Of a DNA stretch of 41,389 nucleotides, positions 1 through 7,911 are shown piece after piece (within the stretch, counting starts at the first letter, position 1; each line of letters opens with the position of its first letter). The notes below the pieces were generated by a model. It made no database searches and was not told where the DNA came from. It was given only the letters and a program-made list of their open reading frames with translations. Position numbers and translations under genes: made by a program. Source of the stretch: Lysobacterales bacterium (GTDB lineage: Bacteria > Pseudomonadota > Gammaproteobacteria > Xanthomonadales > Wenzhouxiangellaceae); assembly GCA_002722315.1 (NCBI GenBank), contig PBLG01000043.1, forward strand, positions 1-41,389. The letters are read 5' to 3'.

Positions 1-4
1 CATG

Positions 5-79
5 AGGGGACACCTCCTACGCCTTCGGTTGATGTGGAATCACTACTGTGCCGAAGTTTGAGGGTCCCCTTCTTTTTTG
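5..79 (+). terminator. Large stem-loop followed by a T-run, terminator-like
   Basis: Positions 5-16 and 60-70 are complementary apart from a small bulge. A second stem (CTTCGG at 23-28 with CCGAAG at 51-56) lies inside, and the outer stem is followed directly by TTCTTTTTT. This fits a Rho-independent terminator, or the 3' end of a structured RNA, for a plus-strand transcript that begins left of the window. I do not recognise an RNA family. The long interior loop makes it less typical than a simple hairpin. Confidence 0.45.
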
Positions 80-162
80 CCTTCTTATAACTGACTACGC
101 GGGGGACAGTCGTGGTTTTCTTCTGGTGGCCCGCGGTGCGATGCGCGCCCGGGTCGGCGACC

Positions 163-495
163 TCACGGCTCGCCGAATTTACCGTCCGGCACGAAACGGT
201 CGAAGCTCCGCACGTTGATGATCACCCCGTTGGCATATTCGAAGAGCGTGGTCACGACGAAATACCCGTCCTCCCCGTCCTTGAAACCGCGCGCGAGTTC
301 ATATGCGCAGGCCGGCCCGTAGCCGGAGGGGGGCGGGGACACCGGCGCATCGAAGCCGCGCTGGCACGTAGGCACCGGGTTCGGTTCGCCGGCGGCGGCC
401 TCGCCTCCCGATTCATGGGCGGTCGCCGCGGTGGCATGAAAAGAGGCGGCAACGACTGCCGCGAAAAGCGAGGTCCTGAAAACGTGATTTCTCAT
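163..495 (-). CDS. Small secreted protein of unknown function
   Basis: About 110 residues. I start at the ATG at 495, which has an AAAGGG ribosome-binding sequence about 9 nt upstream; an in-frame TTG at 504 is less likely. The N-terminus is a clear Sec signal peptide: MRNHVF, then a hydrophobic alanine-rich run, with probable cleavage near ATA-HES. The mature part is short, with a low-complexity Gly/Ala/Pro stretch, two cysteines (PTCQRG and GPACAY) that could form one disulphide, and a C-terminal segment predicted as strand. I do not recognise the family. It is convergent with nothing visible on its left and divergent from the efflux adaptor on its right, so it is probably monocistronic. 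Confidence rests on the signal peptide and ribosome-binding site, not on homology. Confidence 0.6.
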   Translation of the reverse strand: MRNHVFRTSLFAAVVAASFHATAATAHESGGEAAAGEPNPVPTCQRGFDAPVSPPPSGYGPACAYELARGFKDGEDGYFVVTTLFEYANGVIINVRSFDRFVPDGKFGEP

Positions 496-573
496 TGCAA
501 GCAACCCTTTCTTTTCCGTGGTCCCGAGATTGAATATATAGCAACAACCTGAACCGGCGCCAAACCTGCACGA

Positions 574-602
574 TTGACAGTCCAGTGTTGGACGGGTGAT
601 GA
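574..602 (+). promoter_or_regulatory. Putative promoter with overlapping operator for the RND operon
   Basis: TTGACA at 574-579 is a perfect -35 hexamer. Seventeen bases on is TGATGA (597-602), a poor -10. Immediately after the -35 lies the inverted repeat GTCCA-N4-TGGAC (580-593), the size and place of a TetR- or MarR-type operator. Repression of efflux operons by such regulators is common, but no regulator gene is adjacent here. The -10 match is weak, so the call is tentative. Confidence 0.35.
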
Positions 603-638
603 GTGCGACGTTGACCCGGACTCGGGTACTATTCGGCC

Positions 639-1745
639 ATGAAAAATTTCGCCGATCTTGTCAGGAAATTCGGGCCGAAGCGCAGGGGATGCGGCCCTGT
701 CGTCGTGATCGCGGGCGTGATGCTTTCGTCATTCGCGCTTGCCCAGGAACCCGCTCCGGTCACCGTTTCCCAGCCAGAAGTCCGCCCGGCAGTGGAGCGC
801 ATCGAGCTGACCGGGTCGTTCACGGCCCGCCGCTCGGCGCAGCTTTCGCCCCGGCTGTCGGGGCTGGTCGAGACGATCACGATCGACGCCGGCGATGCGG
901 TCGAGACCGGCGACGTGGTGGTTCGTCTGGATGACAGCCTGGCTCGTCTGCAGTTGGCCCAGGCCGAGGCGTCGGTCGCCCAGGCCCGCGCTTCTTACGA
1001 TGAAGCCGTGCGGCTGCGCGACGAGGCGCTCCGGCTGGGCGAGGACAGTTTCTTCCCGGATACCGAAATCCAGGCGCGCAAGTCCGCCGTGCAGGTCGCG
1101 AAAGCGGCGCTCGACGTCGCCGCCGCTGAGCGCGACACCATGGCCGAGCGGCTGGAAAGACATGCGATCGTGGCGCCGTTCGACGGCGTCGTGGCCCGCC
1201 GGCTGACCGAGGCCGGCGAATGGGTGGAAACCGGCACGGCCGTGGCCGAGCTGGTGGCGGTCGATGATCTGTGGCTGGACGTCCAGGCGCCGCAGCGGCT
1301 TTGGCCCCGCCTGCGCCAGGATACCGGCGTCGACGTCGTCGTCGATGCGCTGGGCGGGCAGACCTTCGCCGCCGAAGTCGCCGCGCGGGTGCCGGTCAGC
1401 GACCCGAACGCGCGCACCTTCCTGCTGCGGCTGGTGCTGGCCGATGCCGACGCCGACATCACGCCCGGCATGTCGGCGCGCATCGTTCTGCGCCTGACCA
1501 GCGGCGCCGATGCGGTGCTGGTGCCGCGCGATGCGCTGATCCGCTATCCCGACGGCACGATCACGGTGTTCGTCGTCGACGATTCGTCCTCGCCGCCGCG
1601 GGTTCGACAGCGCGAAGTCGTGATCGGCCGGGTCGACGGCGACATGGCCGTGGTCGAATCCGGCCTCGAGGCCGGCCAGCCGGTGGTCGTGCGCGGCAAC
1701 GAGGTGCTCAACGACGGCGACGCGGTGCGCGTGGTGACCGAATGA
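639..1745 (+). CDS. RND efflux periplasmic adaptor (membrane fusion protein)
   Basis: 368 residues, the periplasmic linker of a tripartite resistance-nodulation-division pump. The N-terminus is basic and followed by a hydrophobic stretch (about 20-36) ending ALAQ, a signal peptide or anchor. A split lipoyl/barrel-sandwich domain follows: the first half near 60-95 (RLSGLVETITIDAGDAVETG), a heptad-rich alpha-hairpin from about 95 to 170, and the second half (IVAPFDGVVARRLTEAGEWV) near 175-200. Beta-barrel and membrane-proximal domains end the protein. It lies 13 nt upstream of the RND permease and is surely co-transcribed with it. No Shine-Dalgarno sequence is visible before the ATG, so translation may be leaderless or weak. 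The substrate cannot be told from sequence, and no outer-membrane TolC-like partner is adjacent. Confidence 0.93.
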   Translation: MKNFADLVRKFGPKRRGCGPVVVIAGVMLSSFALAQEPAPVTVSQPEVRPAVERIELTGSFTARRSAQLSPRLSGLVETITIDAGDAVETGDVVVRLDDSLARLQLAQAEASVAQARASYDEAVRLRDEALRLGEDSFFPDTEIQARKSAVQVAKAALDVAAAERDTMAERLERHAIVAPFDGVVARRLTEAGEWVETGTAVAELVAVDDLWLDVQAPQRLWPRLRQDTGVDVVVDALGGQTFAAEVAARVPVSDPNARTFLLRLVLADADADITPGMSARIVLRLTSGADAVLVPRDALIRYPDGTITVFVVDDSSSPPRVRQREVVIGRVDGDMAVVESGLEAGQPVVVRGNEVLNDGDAVRVVTE

Positions 1746-1758
1746 TGGTGATCGCATA

Positions 1759-4700
1759 ATGTTTTCGGGCGTCATCCGTCACGGCACAATCCTGGCCGTG
1801 GTCGTGCTGGTGATCTGCGTGCTGGGCGTGCTGGCCGCCACGCGCATCCCGGTCCAGATGATTCCCGACCTGGAAGTGCGCGTGGTCAGCGTCAATACGA
1901 GTTGGCCGGGCGCCACGCCGCAGGACGTCGAGAAGGAAATCCTGATCGAGCAGGAGGAATACCTGCGCAGCCTGCCGGGCCTGGAGCGCATGATCTCGAC
2001 GGCCTCCTACGGCAGCGCCGAAATCCAGCTCGAATTCCCGTTCGGCGTCGACATCAACGAGGCGTTGATCCGGGTCAACAACGCGCTCAGCCAGGTGCCA
2101 GACTACCCCGAGAACGTCGACGAGCCGAGCCTGGACGCCAGCTCGTTTTCGCAGAATTCGTTCATGTACCTGCGTGTCGAGCCGCTGGAAGGCAACCCGT
2201 TCGATCTCGATATGACGCTGATGCGCGACTTCGTCGACGACAACGTGCGCGTGCGCATGGAGCGCGTCCCGGGCGTGTCGAGGGTGAACATCGACGGCGG
2301 GGCGGAGCGCCAGGTGCGCATCCTGGTCGACCCGGCCGCGGCGGCCGAGCGGGGCATCTCGCTGGCCGACATCCGCAACGCCGTGCGCGGCCGCAACCGG
2401 GACGTGTCCGGCGGCGACCTGGAAGCCGGCAAGCGTCGCTACCTGCTCAGGACCGTCGGGCGCTTCGAGTCGGTCGAGCAGATGGACGAGATGATCGTCG
2501 CGCGGCGCGGCGACAGCCTGGTGCGACTCGGCGACATCGCCCGGGTGGAAATGTCGCACTACGAGTTGCGCAGCCGGTCTTCGGTCAACGGCAAGCCCAA
2601 CATCCGGGTGTCGGTGGATCGCGAGCCCGGGTCCAACGTCATCGACATCAAGCGCGCGATGCTGCCGACCATAGACGAGATCAACGCCGATCTTCTCAAA
2701 CCACTGGGCATGCGGCTGGTGCTGACCACCGACGACGTGCGCTACGTTCAGGCCTCGGTGGCCAACGTCTGGCAGAACCTGATCTTCGGCGCGTTGCTGG
2801 CCACCGGCGTGATGTTCCTGTTTCTCAGGTCGGGAAGAGCCACGCTGGTGGGCGTCATCGGCGTGCCGATCTGCACCATCGCGGCGTTCATCGGCCTGCT
2901 GGCGGCCGGGCGCACCATCAACGTGATCTCGCTGGCCGGCATCGCGTTCGCCATCGGCATGACCCTGGACAACTCGATCGTCGTGCTCGAGGCCATCGAG
3001 CGCAAGCGCCGCGACGGGATGGAAAAGATGCAGGCCGCGCTCGAAGGCGTCACGCAGGTATGGCCGGCGGTGCTGGCCTCGACCATGACCACGGTGCTGG
3101 TGTTCGCGCCGATCTTCTTCATCCAGCAGGAAGCCGGGCAGCTTTATTCCGACGTGGCCGTGGCGATTTCGGCCTCCATCCTCGCCAGCATGCTGGTGGC
3201 GATCACGGTGGTGCCCACGCTGTCGTCGCGGCTGAATTTCGGGATTCGCGGCAGCGGAGAATCAGGCGCGGGCATCCGCGATCGCATCGTGTCGTTCGTC
3301 GGCTGGCTGATCGCGACGGCGCGGCGACGACTGGTCACGGTCGGCGCGACCCTGGGCGGCGTGATCGCCATCCTTGTGTTTCTCACGCCGCCGGCCGAGT
3401 ACCTGCCGGAGGGCGAGGAGGCCAAGGCCTTTGCCAACATGATCGCGCCGCCGGGCTACAACCTGAGCGAGATGACCCGCGTCTCCGAGCAGGTCAAGGA
3501 TCATTTCATGCCGCACGTCGACGCCGATCCCGAGGCGTTCGAACGCGGCGAATCCGAGGTGCCGGCGCTGGCCTACCTGCTGATGTCGGTCAGCCCGGGC
3601 AACATCTTCATGATCGCCGAGACGGTCGATCCCGACCAGATCGACGAGTTGATGGGCATCGTCACCGAGTATTTCGAATCGTTTCCCGGCATGCGCGCGT
3701 TCGCCAATCGCGGTTCGATCATTTCCGGAAATGAAGGCGGCACCCGCAGCGTCAACCTCGACATCAGCGGGCGCAGCCTGGCCGAGATCTACGGCGTGGC
3801 CCGCACCGCGATGCGCTACGCCGAGCAGGCTTTCGACAACCCGCAGATCGGCTCGTCGCCCGGGTCGCTGTCGCTGGACCAGCCGCTGATCGAAGTGCGG
3901 CCCGACTGGGCGCGCGCCGCCGAACTGGGCTTCAGCGCCAACGAACTGGGCTTCGCGGTCGCCGCGCTCACCGACGGCGCGTTCGTCGACGAGTACTTCC
4001 GCGGCGACGACAAGATCGACATGTTCGTGTTCTCCAGCGCGGGCAGCGACCGCGAGCTGGCCGGGGTCGAGGATCTGCCGGTCTACACCCCGTCGGGCCA
4101 GGTCGTGCCGCTTTCGGCCGTCGCCGACCTGGTCGAGACCGTGGACACCGATTCGGTTCGACGCCTCAATGGCCGCCGCACCGTGACGCTGAACGTGATT
4201 CCGCCGCGATCCACGGCGCTGGAGACGGCGGTCGAGCGGGTGCGCGTGGAGGTCATCGAAAAAATGCGCGCCGAAGGCGAATTGCCGCAGTCGGTGTCCA
4301 TCGACATTTCGGGCGCCAGCGACCAGCTCACCGAGACCCGCGAAGCGCTGGGCGGCAACTACATCGTCGCGATCATCCTGAGCTTCCTGGTCATGGTCGC
4401 GATCTTCCGTCACTGGGGCTGGCCGCTGGTGATCCTGACCGCCGTGCCGTTAGGGATAGCCGGGGGCGTCGCCGGCCTGGTCGCGCTCAATGCGGTGGGC
4501 GTGCGCCAGCCGTTCGACATGATCACGATGCTGGGCTTCCTGATCCTGCTCGGAGTGGTGGTCAACAACCCGATCCTGATCGTCGACCGCACCTTGTCGA
4601 ATCTGCGCGAAGGCATGGACGACGTCAACGAGGCGGTGCGCGAGGCGGTGGCCAGCCGCATCCGCCCGATCATGATGTCGATGATCACCACGCTGTTCGG

Positions 4701-4863
4701 CCTGGCCCCGCTGGTATTCATCCCGGGCGAGGGCACCGAGCTGTACCGCGGCGTCGGCGTCGTGGTGCTGTCCGGCCTGCTGTTCGCCACGCTGGTGACG
4801 CTGACTTTCCTGCCGGCGCTGCTGGTGACCGTGCTGCGGTTGACCGTCAGGTACCGGTCTTAG
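1759..4863 (+). CDS. RND efflux transporter permease (AcrB/MdtB superfamily)
   Basis: 1034 residues, close to the usual length for the family. It is an inner-membrane proton antiporter that takes substrates from the periplasm or membrane and passes them through the adaptor. The layout is classical: TM1 near residues 10-30, periplasmic porter loop 1, a TM2-TM6 block around 335-480, TM7 near 520-545, periplasmic loop 2, and TM8-TM12 from about 870 to the end. The TM4 motif reads GMTLDNSIVVLEAI, so only one of the two aspartates of AcrB's DD pair is kept. In TM10 the position of AcrB Lys940 appears as asparagine (LGVVVNNPILIVD). This places it in a divergent RND subgroup rather than with AcrB/MexB drug pumps. 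Substrate unknown. Confidence 0.95.
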   Translation: MFSGVIRHGTILAVVVLVICVLGVLAATRIPVQMIPDLEVRVVSVNTSWPGATPQDVEKEILIEQEEYLRSLPGLERMISTASYGSAEIQLEFPFGVDINEALIRVNNALSQVPDYPENVDEPSLDASSFSQNSFMYLRVEPLEGNPFDLDMTLMRDFVDDNVRVRMERVPGVSRVNIDGGAERQVRILVDPAAAAERGISLADIRNAVRGRNRDVSGGDLEAGKRRYLLRTVGRFESVEQMDEMIVARRGDSLVRLGDIARVEMSHYELRSRSSVNGKPNIRVSVDREPGSNVIDIKRAMLPTIDEINADLLKPLGMRLVLTTDDVRYVQASVANVWQNLIFGALLATGVMFLFLRSGRATLVGVIGVPICTIAAFIGLLAAGRTINVISLAGIAFAIGMTLDNSIVVLEAIERKRRDGMEKMQAALEGVTQVWPAVLASTMTTVLVFAPIFFIQQEAGQLYSDVAVAISASILASMLVAITVVPTLSSRLNFGIRGSGESGAGIRDRIVSFVGWLIATARRRLVTVGATLGGVIAILVFLTPPAEYLPEGEEAKAFANMIAPPGYNLSEMTRVSEQVKDHFMPHVDADPEAFERGESEVPALAYLLMSVSPGNIFMIAETVDPDQIDELMGIVTEYFESFPGMRAFANRGSIISGNEGGTRSVNLDISGRSLAEIYGVARTAMRYAEQAFDNPQIGSSPGSLSLDQPLIEVRPDWARAAELGFSANELGFAVAALTDGAFVDEYFRGDDKIDMFVFSSAGSDRELAGVEDLPVYTPSGQVVPLSAVADLVETVDTDSVRRLNGRRTVTLNVIPPRSTALETAVERVRVEVIEKMRAEGELPQSVSIDISGASDQLTETREALGGNYIVAIILSFLVMVAIFRHWGWPLVILTAVPLGIAGGVAGLVALNAVGVRQPFDMITMLGFLILLGVVVNNPILIVDRTLSNLREGMDDVNEAVREAVASRIRPIMMSMITTLFGLAPLVFIPGEGTELYRGVGVVVLSGLLFATLVTLTFLPALLVTVLRLTVRYRS

Positions 4864-4890
4864 CCCCAGTTCTGTCAAGGATTGGCAATT

Positions 4891-4979
4891 CGCAGGAGCC
4901 TGCCAGAATGGCTATGTGGTTCCGCTTTTGCTCGCCTGCAAGCAGGCTCCTACAAAGGGTCCCTGACTCAACAGGATTG
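4891..4979. repeat. REP-type repeat, family A, degenerate copy
   Basis: Left arm CAGGAGCCTGC (4893-4903) pairs with GCAGGCTCCTA (4942-4952). The right half also forms its own small hairpin, GCCTGC-AA-GCAGGC (4934-4947). It is followed by CCTGACTCAACAGGATTGG, nearly the same tail as follows the copy at 14513-14584. The element fills the gap between the convergent RND permease and YedI genes. Confidence 0.8.
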
Positions 4980-5005
4980 GTTCTAACCCGGCTTGTTCGA
5001 GCGAG

Positions 5006-5929
5006 TCAGTGCTCGGCGTTCGACTGACCGCGTTTGCCAAGGAGCCGGGCGCCGAGCGCAAAGACCGCAACAATGACGGCGCCGATCGCGGCGCCGAGCA
5101 GCCCGTCCAGCAGCAGCGGCGTGACACCTTCGAGGGGGCCGGTCAGTGCCGCCCAGTCGTGGAAGAGATGCTCGATCGGGGGGATGCCGTGCGAGAAGAT
5201 TCCGCCGCCGACCAGGAACATCGCGATGGTGCCGACGACTCCCAGGCCTTTCATCAGCACCGGGGAGGCGCCGATGAGCCACTCGCCGAAGCGGCCGATG
5301 GCGCCGCCGCGCTTCGACAGGCGGAGGCCCAGGTCGTCGATCTTGACGATGCCGGCGACCAGTCCGTAGACGCCCACGACCACGAGCGCGCTGATGGCGA
5401 TCAGCACGCCCAGCTGCACGCTCAGCGTCGCCGCGGTGACCGCCCCGAGCGCGATGACGATGATCTCGGCCGACAGGATGAAATCGGTGCGGATCGCACC
5501 CTTGATCTTTTTCTTCTCGAAGGCGACAAGGTCGACGTCCGGGTCCCGGAACGCCTTCTTCAACTGCTCCTTCTCCTGTGTCTCGGCGTGGCTGTGAAAC
5601 AGCTTCTCGTGGACCTTGTGGGCGCCCTCGTAGCACAGGAAGGCGCCGCCCAGCATCAACAGCGGCACGATCGCCCACGGGATGAACGCGCTGATGAGCA
5701 GTGCGGCCGGAATCAGGATGACCTTGTTGACTGCGGCGCCCTTGGCCACCGCCCAGATGACCGGGAGCTCGCGCTTGGCCGAGACGCCGGTGACCTGCTC
5801 GGCGTTGACGGCCAGGTCGTCGCCGACCAGGGCCGCCGTCTTTCGGGCCGCGACCTTGGTCATCACGGAGACGTCGTCGAGCAACGTGGCGATGTCGTCG
5901 AGGAGGCTGAGTAAGCTTGCGCCGGCCAT
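5006..5929 (-). CDS. yedI: YedI/DUF808 family inner-membrane protein
   Basis: 307 residues. The opening MAGASLLSLLDDIATLLDDV, the following KVAARKTAALVGDDLAVN and the motif KGAAVNKVILIPAALL are hallmarks of the DUF808 (YedI) family. Several hydrophobic segments (about 65-100, 160-220, 235-260 and 270-300) predict a polytopic inner-membrane protein, with a charged cytosolic stretch at about 100-150 (HSHAETQEKEQLKKAFRDPD). Its biochemical role is unknown in any organism I can cite. The ATG at 5929 follows GGGAAA at a suitable distance. It diverges from pgsB across a 219-nt gap with no other gene, and ends convergently against the RND operon. It is probably a single-gene unit. Confidence 0.9.
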   Translation of the reverse strand: MAGASLLSLLDDIATLLDDVSVMTKVAARKTAALVGDDLAVNAEQVTGVSAKRELPVIWAVAKGAAVNKVILIPAALLISAFIPWAIVPLLMLGGAFLCYEGAHKVHEKLFHSHAETQEKEQLKKAFRDPDVDLVAFEKKKIKGAIRTDFILSAEIIVIALGAVTAATLSVQLGVLIAISALVVVGVYGLVAGIVKIDDLGLRLSKRGGAIGRFGEWLIGASPVLMKGLGVVGTIAMFLVGGGIFSHGIPPIEHLFHDWAALTGPLEGVTPLLLDGLLGAAIGAVIVAVFALGARLLGKRGQSNAEH

Positions 5930-6148
5930 GCTGTTTCCCGTTCGTCAGATTGGATTGCCAGTTTGTCACTGTCGGCGCGTCCTTGTGGGTCTTTCTTGGG
6001 GCGGCTGCGCGTGGCGTGCATCTTCGAGCCCATGCCTCGATCACGCCAGATGCCACCGGCGAGCGGTTAGGATAGAAGGCGCTGGCGCCCGCCGGGCGCG
6101 GCCGGATCAAGGGGATCATCGGATCGCACTGCGGGAGGTGCGCCGCGC

Positions 6149-7354
6149 ATGACCAGCATGATGGCCATTTCGGTGATCGCGACGATCTTCGTCGTGCTGT
6201 GCCTGCTGGGGTTCATCGAGACCCTGGTCCACCGGCGCGTGCTTGCGCGTCTTCCCGTCAGAATCCACGTCAACGGCACGCGCGGCAAGACCAGCGTGGT
6301 GCGGCTGATCGCCGCCGGCCTGCGCGCCGGGGGCTTACGGGTGTGCTCCAAGACCACCGGTTCTTTCGCGGCAGTGACAGGGCCCGACGGCGAGGACTAT
6401 CCGCTGCACCGGCCGACCCAGCCGAACGTCATCGAACAGATGCGCGTGATGCGCCGACTGGTGGCGTTCGAACCCGACGTGGTGGTGATGGAGTGCATGG
6501 CGCTGCAGCCGCAGTACCAGGAACTGACCGAGCGCCAGATGGTGTGCTCGACCCACGGCGTCATCACCAACGCGCGCGCCGACCACCTGGACGTGATGGG
6601 ACCCGCGCCCCACGACGTGGCGCTGGCGCTGGCCGGCTCGGTGCCGTACTCGACCCGGCTGTTCACCGCGGAGCGGTCTTTCCTCGACGTCTTCCGCAAG
6701 GCCGCTTCCGACCGCGGCTGCGAGTTGATGCACACCTCCGAAGACGACGTTGCCGAGGTCTCCGACGACGAGATGTCGCAATTCGGTTATGCCGAGCACG
6801 CCGAAAACGTTGCCCTGGCCCTGGCCGTTTGCGCCGACCTGGGCGTTGATCGGGCCACCGCGCTGGCCGGCATGCAGGCCCTCAAGCCCGAAGTTGGTGC
6901 GACCCGCATCCAGGAGATCGACTTCTTCGGTCGCAGCCTGGTGTTCGTCAACGCGTTTGCCGCCAACGACCCGGAATCGACCGAGATGATCTGGAAGCGC
7001 GTGATCGAACGCTACGGCGAGGGCCGGTACAAGCTTGCCGTGGTCAACTGTCGCTTCGATCGTCCGCAGCGCTCGCAGCAGCTGGCGCAGGTGGCCGCCG
7101 AGTGGACCCCGGCGGATCACTACATCCTGATGGGCAGCGGCACGCTGCTGTTCGCACGCGCCGCGATCCGCGCCGGGCTTTCGGTCAGCGACATGACCGT
7201 GGCCGAGGGCATGGACACCGGCGAGTTGTTCGAGACGGTGCTGGAGCACAGCGAGGGCGATGCGCTCATCGTCGGCATGTGCAACGTGCACGGCGGCGGC
7301 GCCGAGCTGGCGCGCTACTTCACCAACCGATCCCTGCGGAGTCAACCCTTATGA
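6149..7354 (+). CDS. pgsB: Poly-gamma-glutamate synthase PgsB/CapB
   Basis: 401 residues, close to Bacillus PgsB. It is a Mur-ligase-superfamily amide ligase that activates the gamma-carboxyl of glutamate with ATP to extend poly-gamma-glutamate. The N-terminus carries one membrane-anchoring helix (about 5-25, ISVIATIFVVLCLLGFIE). The P-loop HVNGTRGKTSVVRLI lies near residues 38-52, followed by KTTGSFAA and a conserved VVMECMALQPQYQ segment near 112-125, as in PgsB. THGVITNARADHLDVMGP (about 133-150) matches the Mur-ligase nucleotide/Mg region. The start follows GGAGG by about 10 nt. The stop overlaps the pgsC start (ATGA). Family assignment is firm; the actual polymer made here is inferred. 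Confidence 0.93.
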   Translation: MTSMMAISVIATIFVVLCLLGFIETLVHRRVLARLPVRIHVNGTRGKTSVVRLIAAGLRAGGLRVCSKTTGSFAAVTGPDGEDYPLHRPTQPNVIEQMRVMRRLVAFEPDVVVMECMALQPQYQELTERQMVCSTHGVITNARADHLDVMGPAPHDVALALAGSVPYSTRLFTAERSFLDVFRKAASDRGCELMHTSEDDVAEVSDDEMSQFGYAEHAENVALALAVCADLGVDRATALAGMQALKPEVGATRIQEIDFFGRSLVFVNAFAANDPESTEMIWKRVIERYGEGRYKLAVVNCRFDRPQRSQQLAQVAAEWTPADHYILMGSGTLLFARAAIRAGLSVSDMTVAEGMDTGELFETVLEHSEGDALIVGMCNVHGGGAELARYFTNRSLRSQPL

Positions 7355-7911
7355 TCGTTCTCAACCTGCTTGCCATTTCGATAGGCATCGGGCTGCTGGT
7401 GACCTTGATCCTGGTAGAGGCCTTCGGGCTGGCCGCCGGCGGACTGGTGGTGCCGGGCTACATGGCACTGAAGGTGTTGCAGCCCTGGAGCGTCGGGCTG
7501 ACGCTGCTGGCCGCCTACCTCACGTTCATCACGGTGCGTACGCTGTCGAGTTTCATGGTCGTCTACGGCCGGCGCAAGACCGCGCTGATGATCCTGGGCG
7601 GCTACCTGTCGGGCAGCCTGCTCGATCTCGGCCTGGGCGGCGTCATGACCTTCCCGACCGGCACCGAGGGTGCGGCCAGCCAGTTCGATTATTTCGAGTT
7701 GAGCGTCATCGGCTACATCATCCCCGGCCTGATCGCGATCTGGTTCGATCGCCAGGGCGTGCTCAAGACGCTGGCCGGGCTGATCGTCTCGACCGTGCTG
7801 GTGCGATTGATCCTGATCGCCCTGTTGCCCGACCTGGTCACCACCTATGAGGCCGAGCAGGCGCTGAACCGCGCCGAGCTGGGCACCGTGATCGAGGAGG
7901 TGATGGAATGA
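7351..7911 (+). CDS. pgsC: Poly-gamma-glutamate biosynthesis protein PgsC/CapC
   Basis: 186 residues, an integral membrane partner of PgsB. The sequence starts with a hydrophobic helix, followed by the characteristic EAFGLAAGGLVVPGYMAL. Further hydrophobic segments, about five in all, include ALMILGGYLSGSLLDLGLGG and VIGYIIPGLIAIWFDRQG, and it ends in an acidic tail. It is longer than the roughly 150-residue Bacillus protein; the extra part is mainly a loop (GVMTFPTGTEGAASQFDYFE) and the tail. The ATG at 7351 overlaps the pgsB stop and has GGAG about 9 nt upstream. Its own stop overlaps the pgsW start. Together these point to translational coupling and fixed stoichiometry of the three products. 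Confidence 0.9.
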   Translation: MIVLNLLAISIGIGLLVTLILVEAFGLAAGGLVVPGYMALKVLQPWSVGLTLLAAYLTFITVRTLSSFMVVYGRRKTALMILGGYLSGSLLDLGLGGVMTFPTGTEGAASQFDYFELSVIGYIIPGLIAIWFDRQGVLKTLAGLIVSTVLVRLILIALLPDLVTTYEAEQALNRAELGTVIEEVME

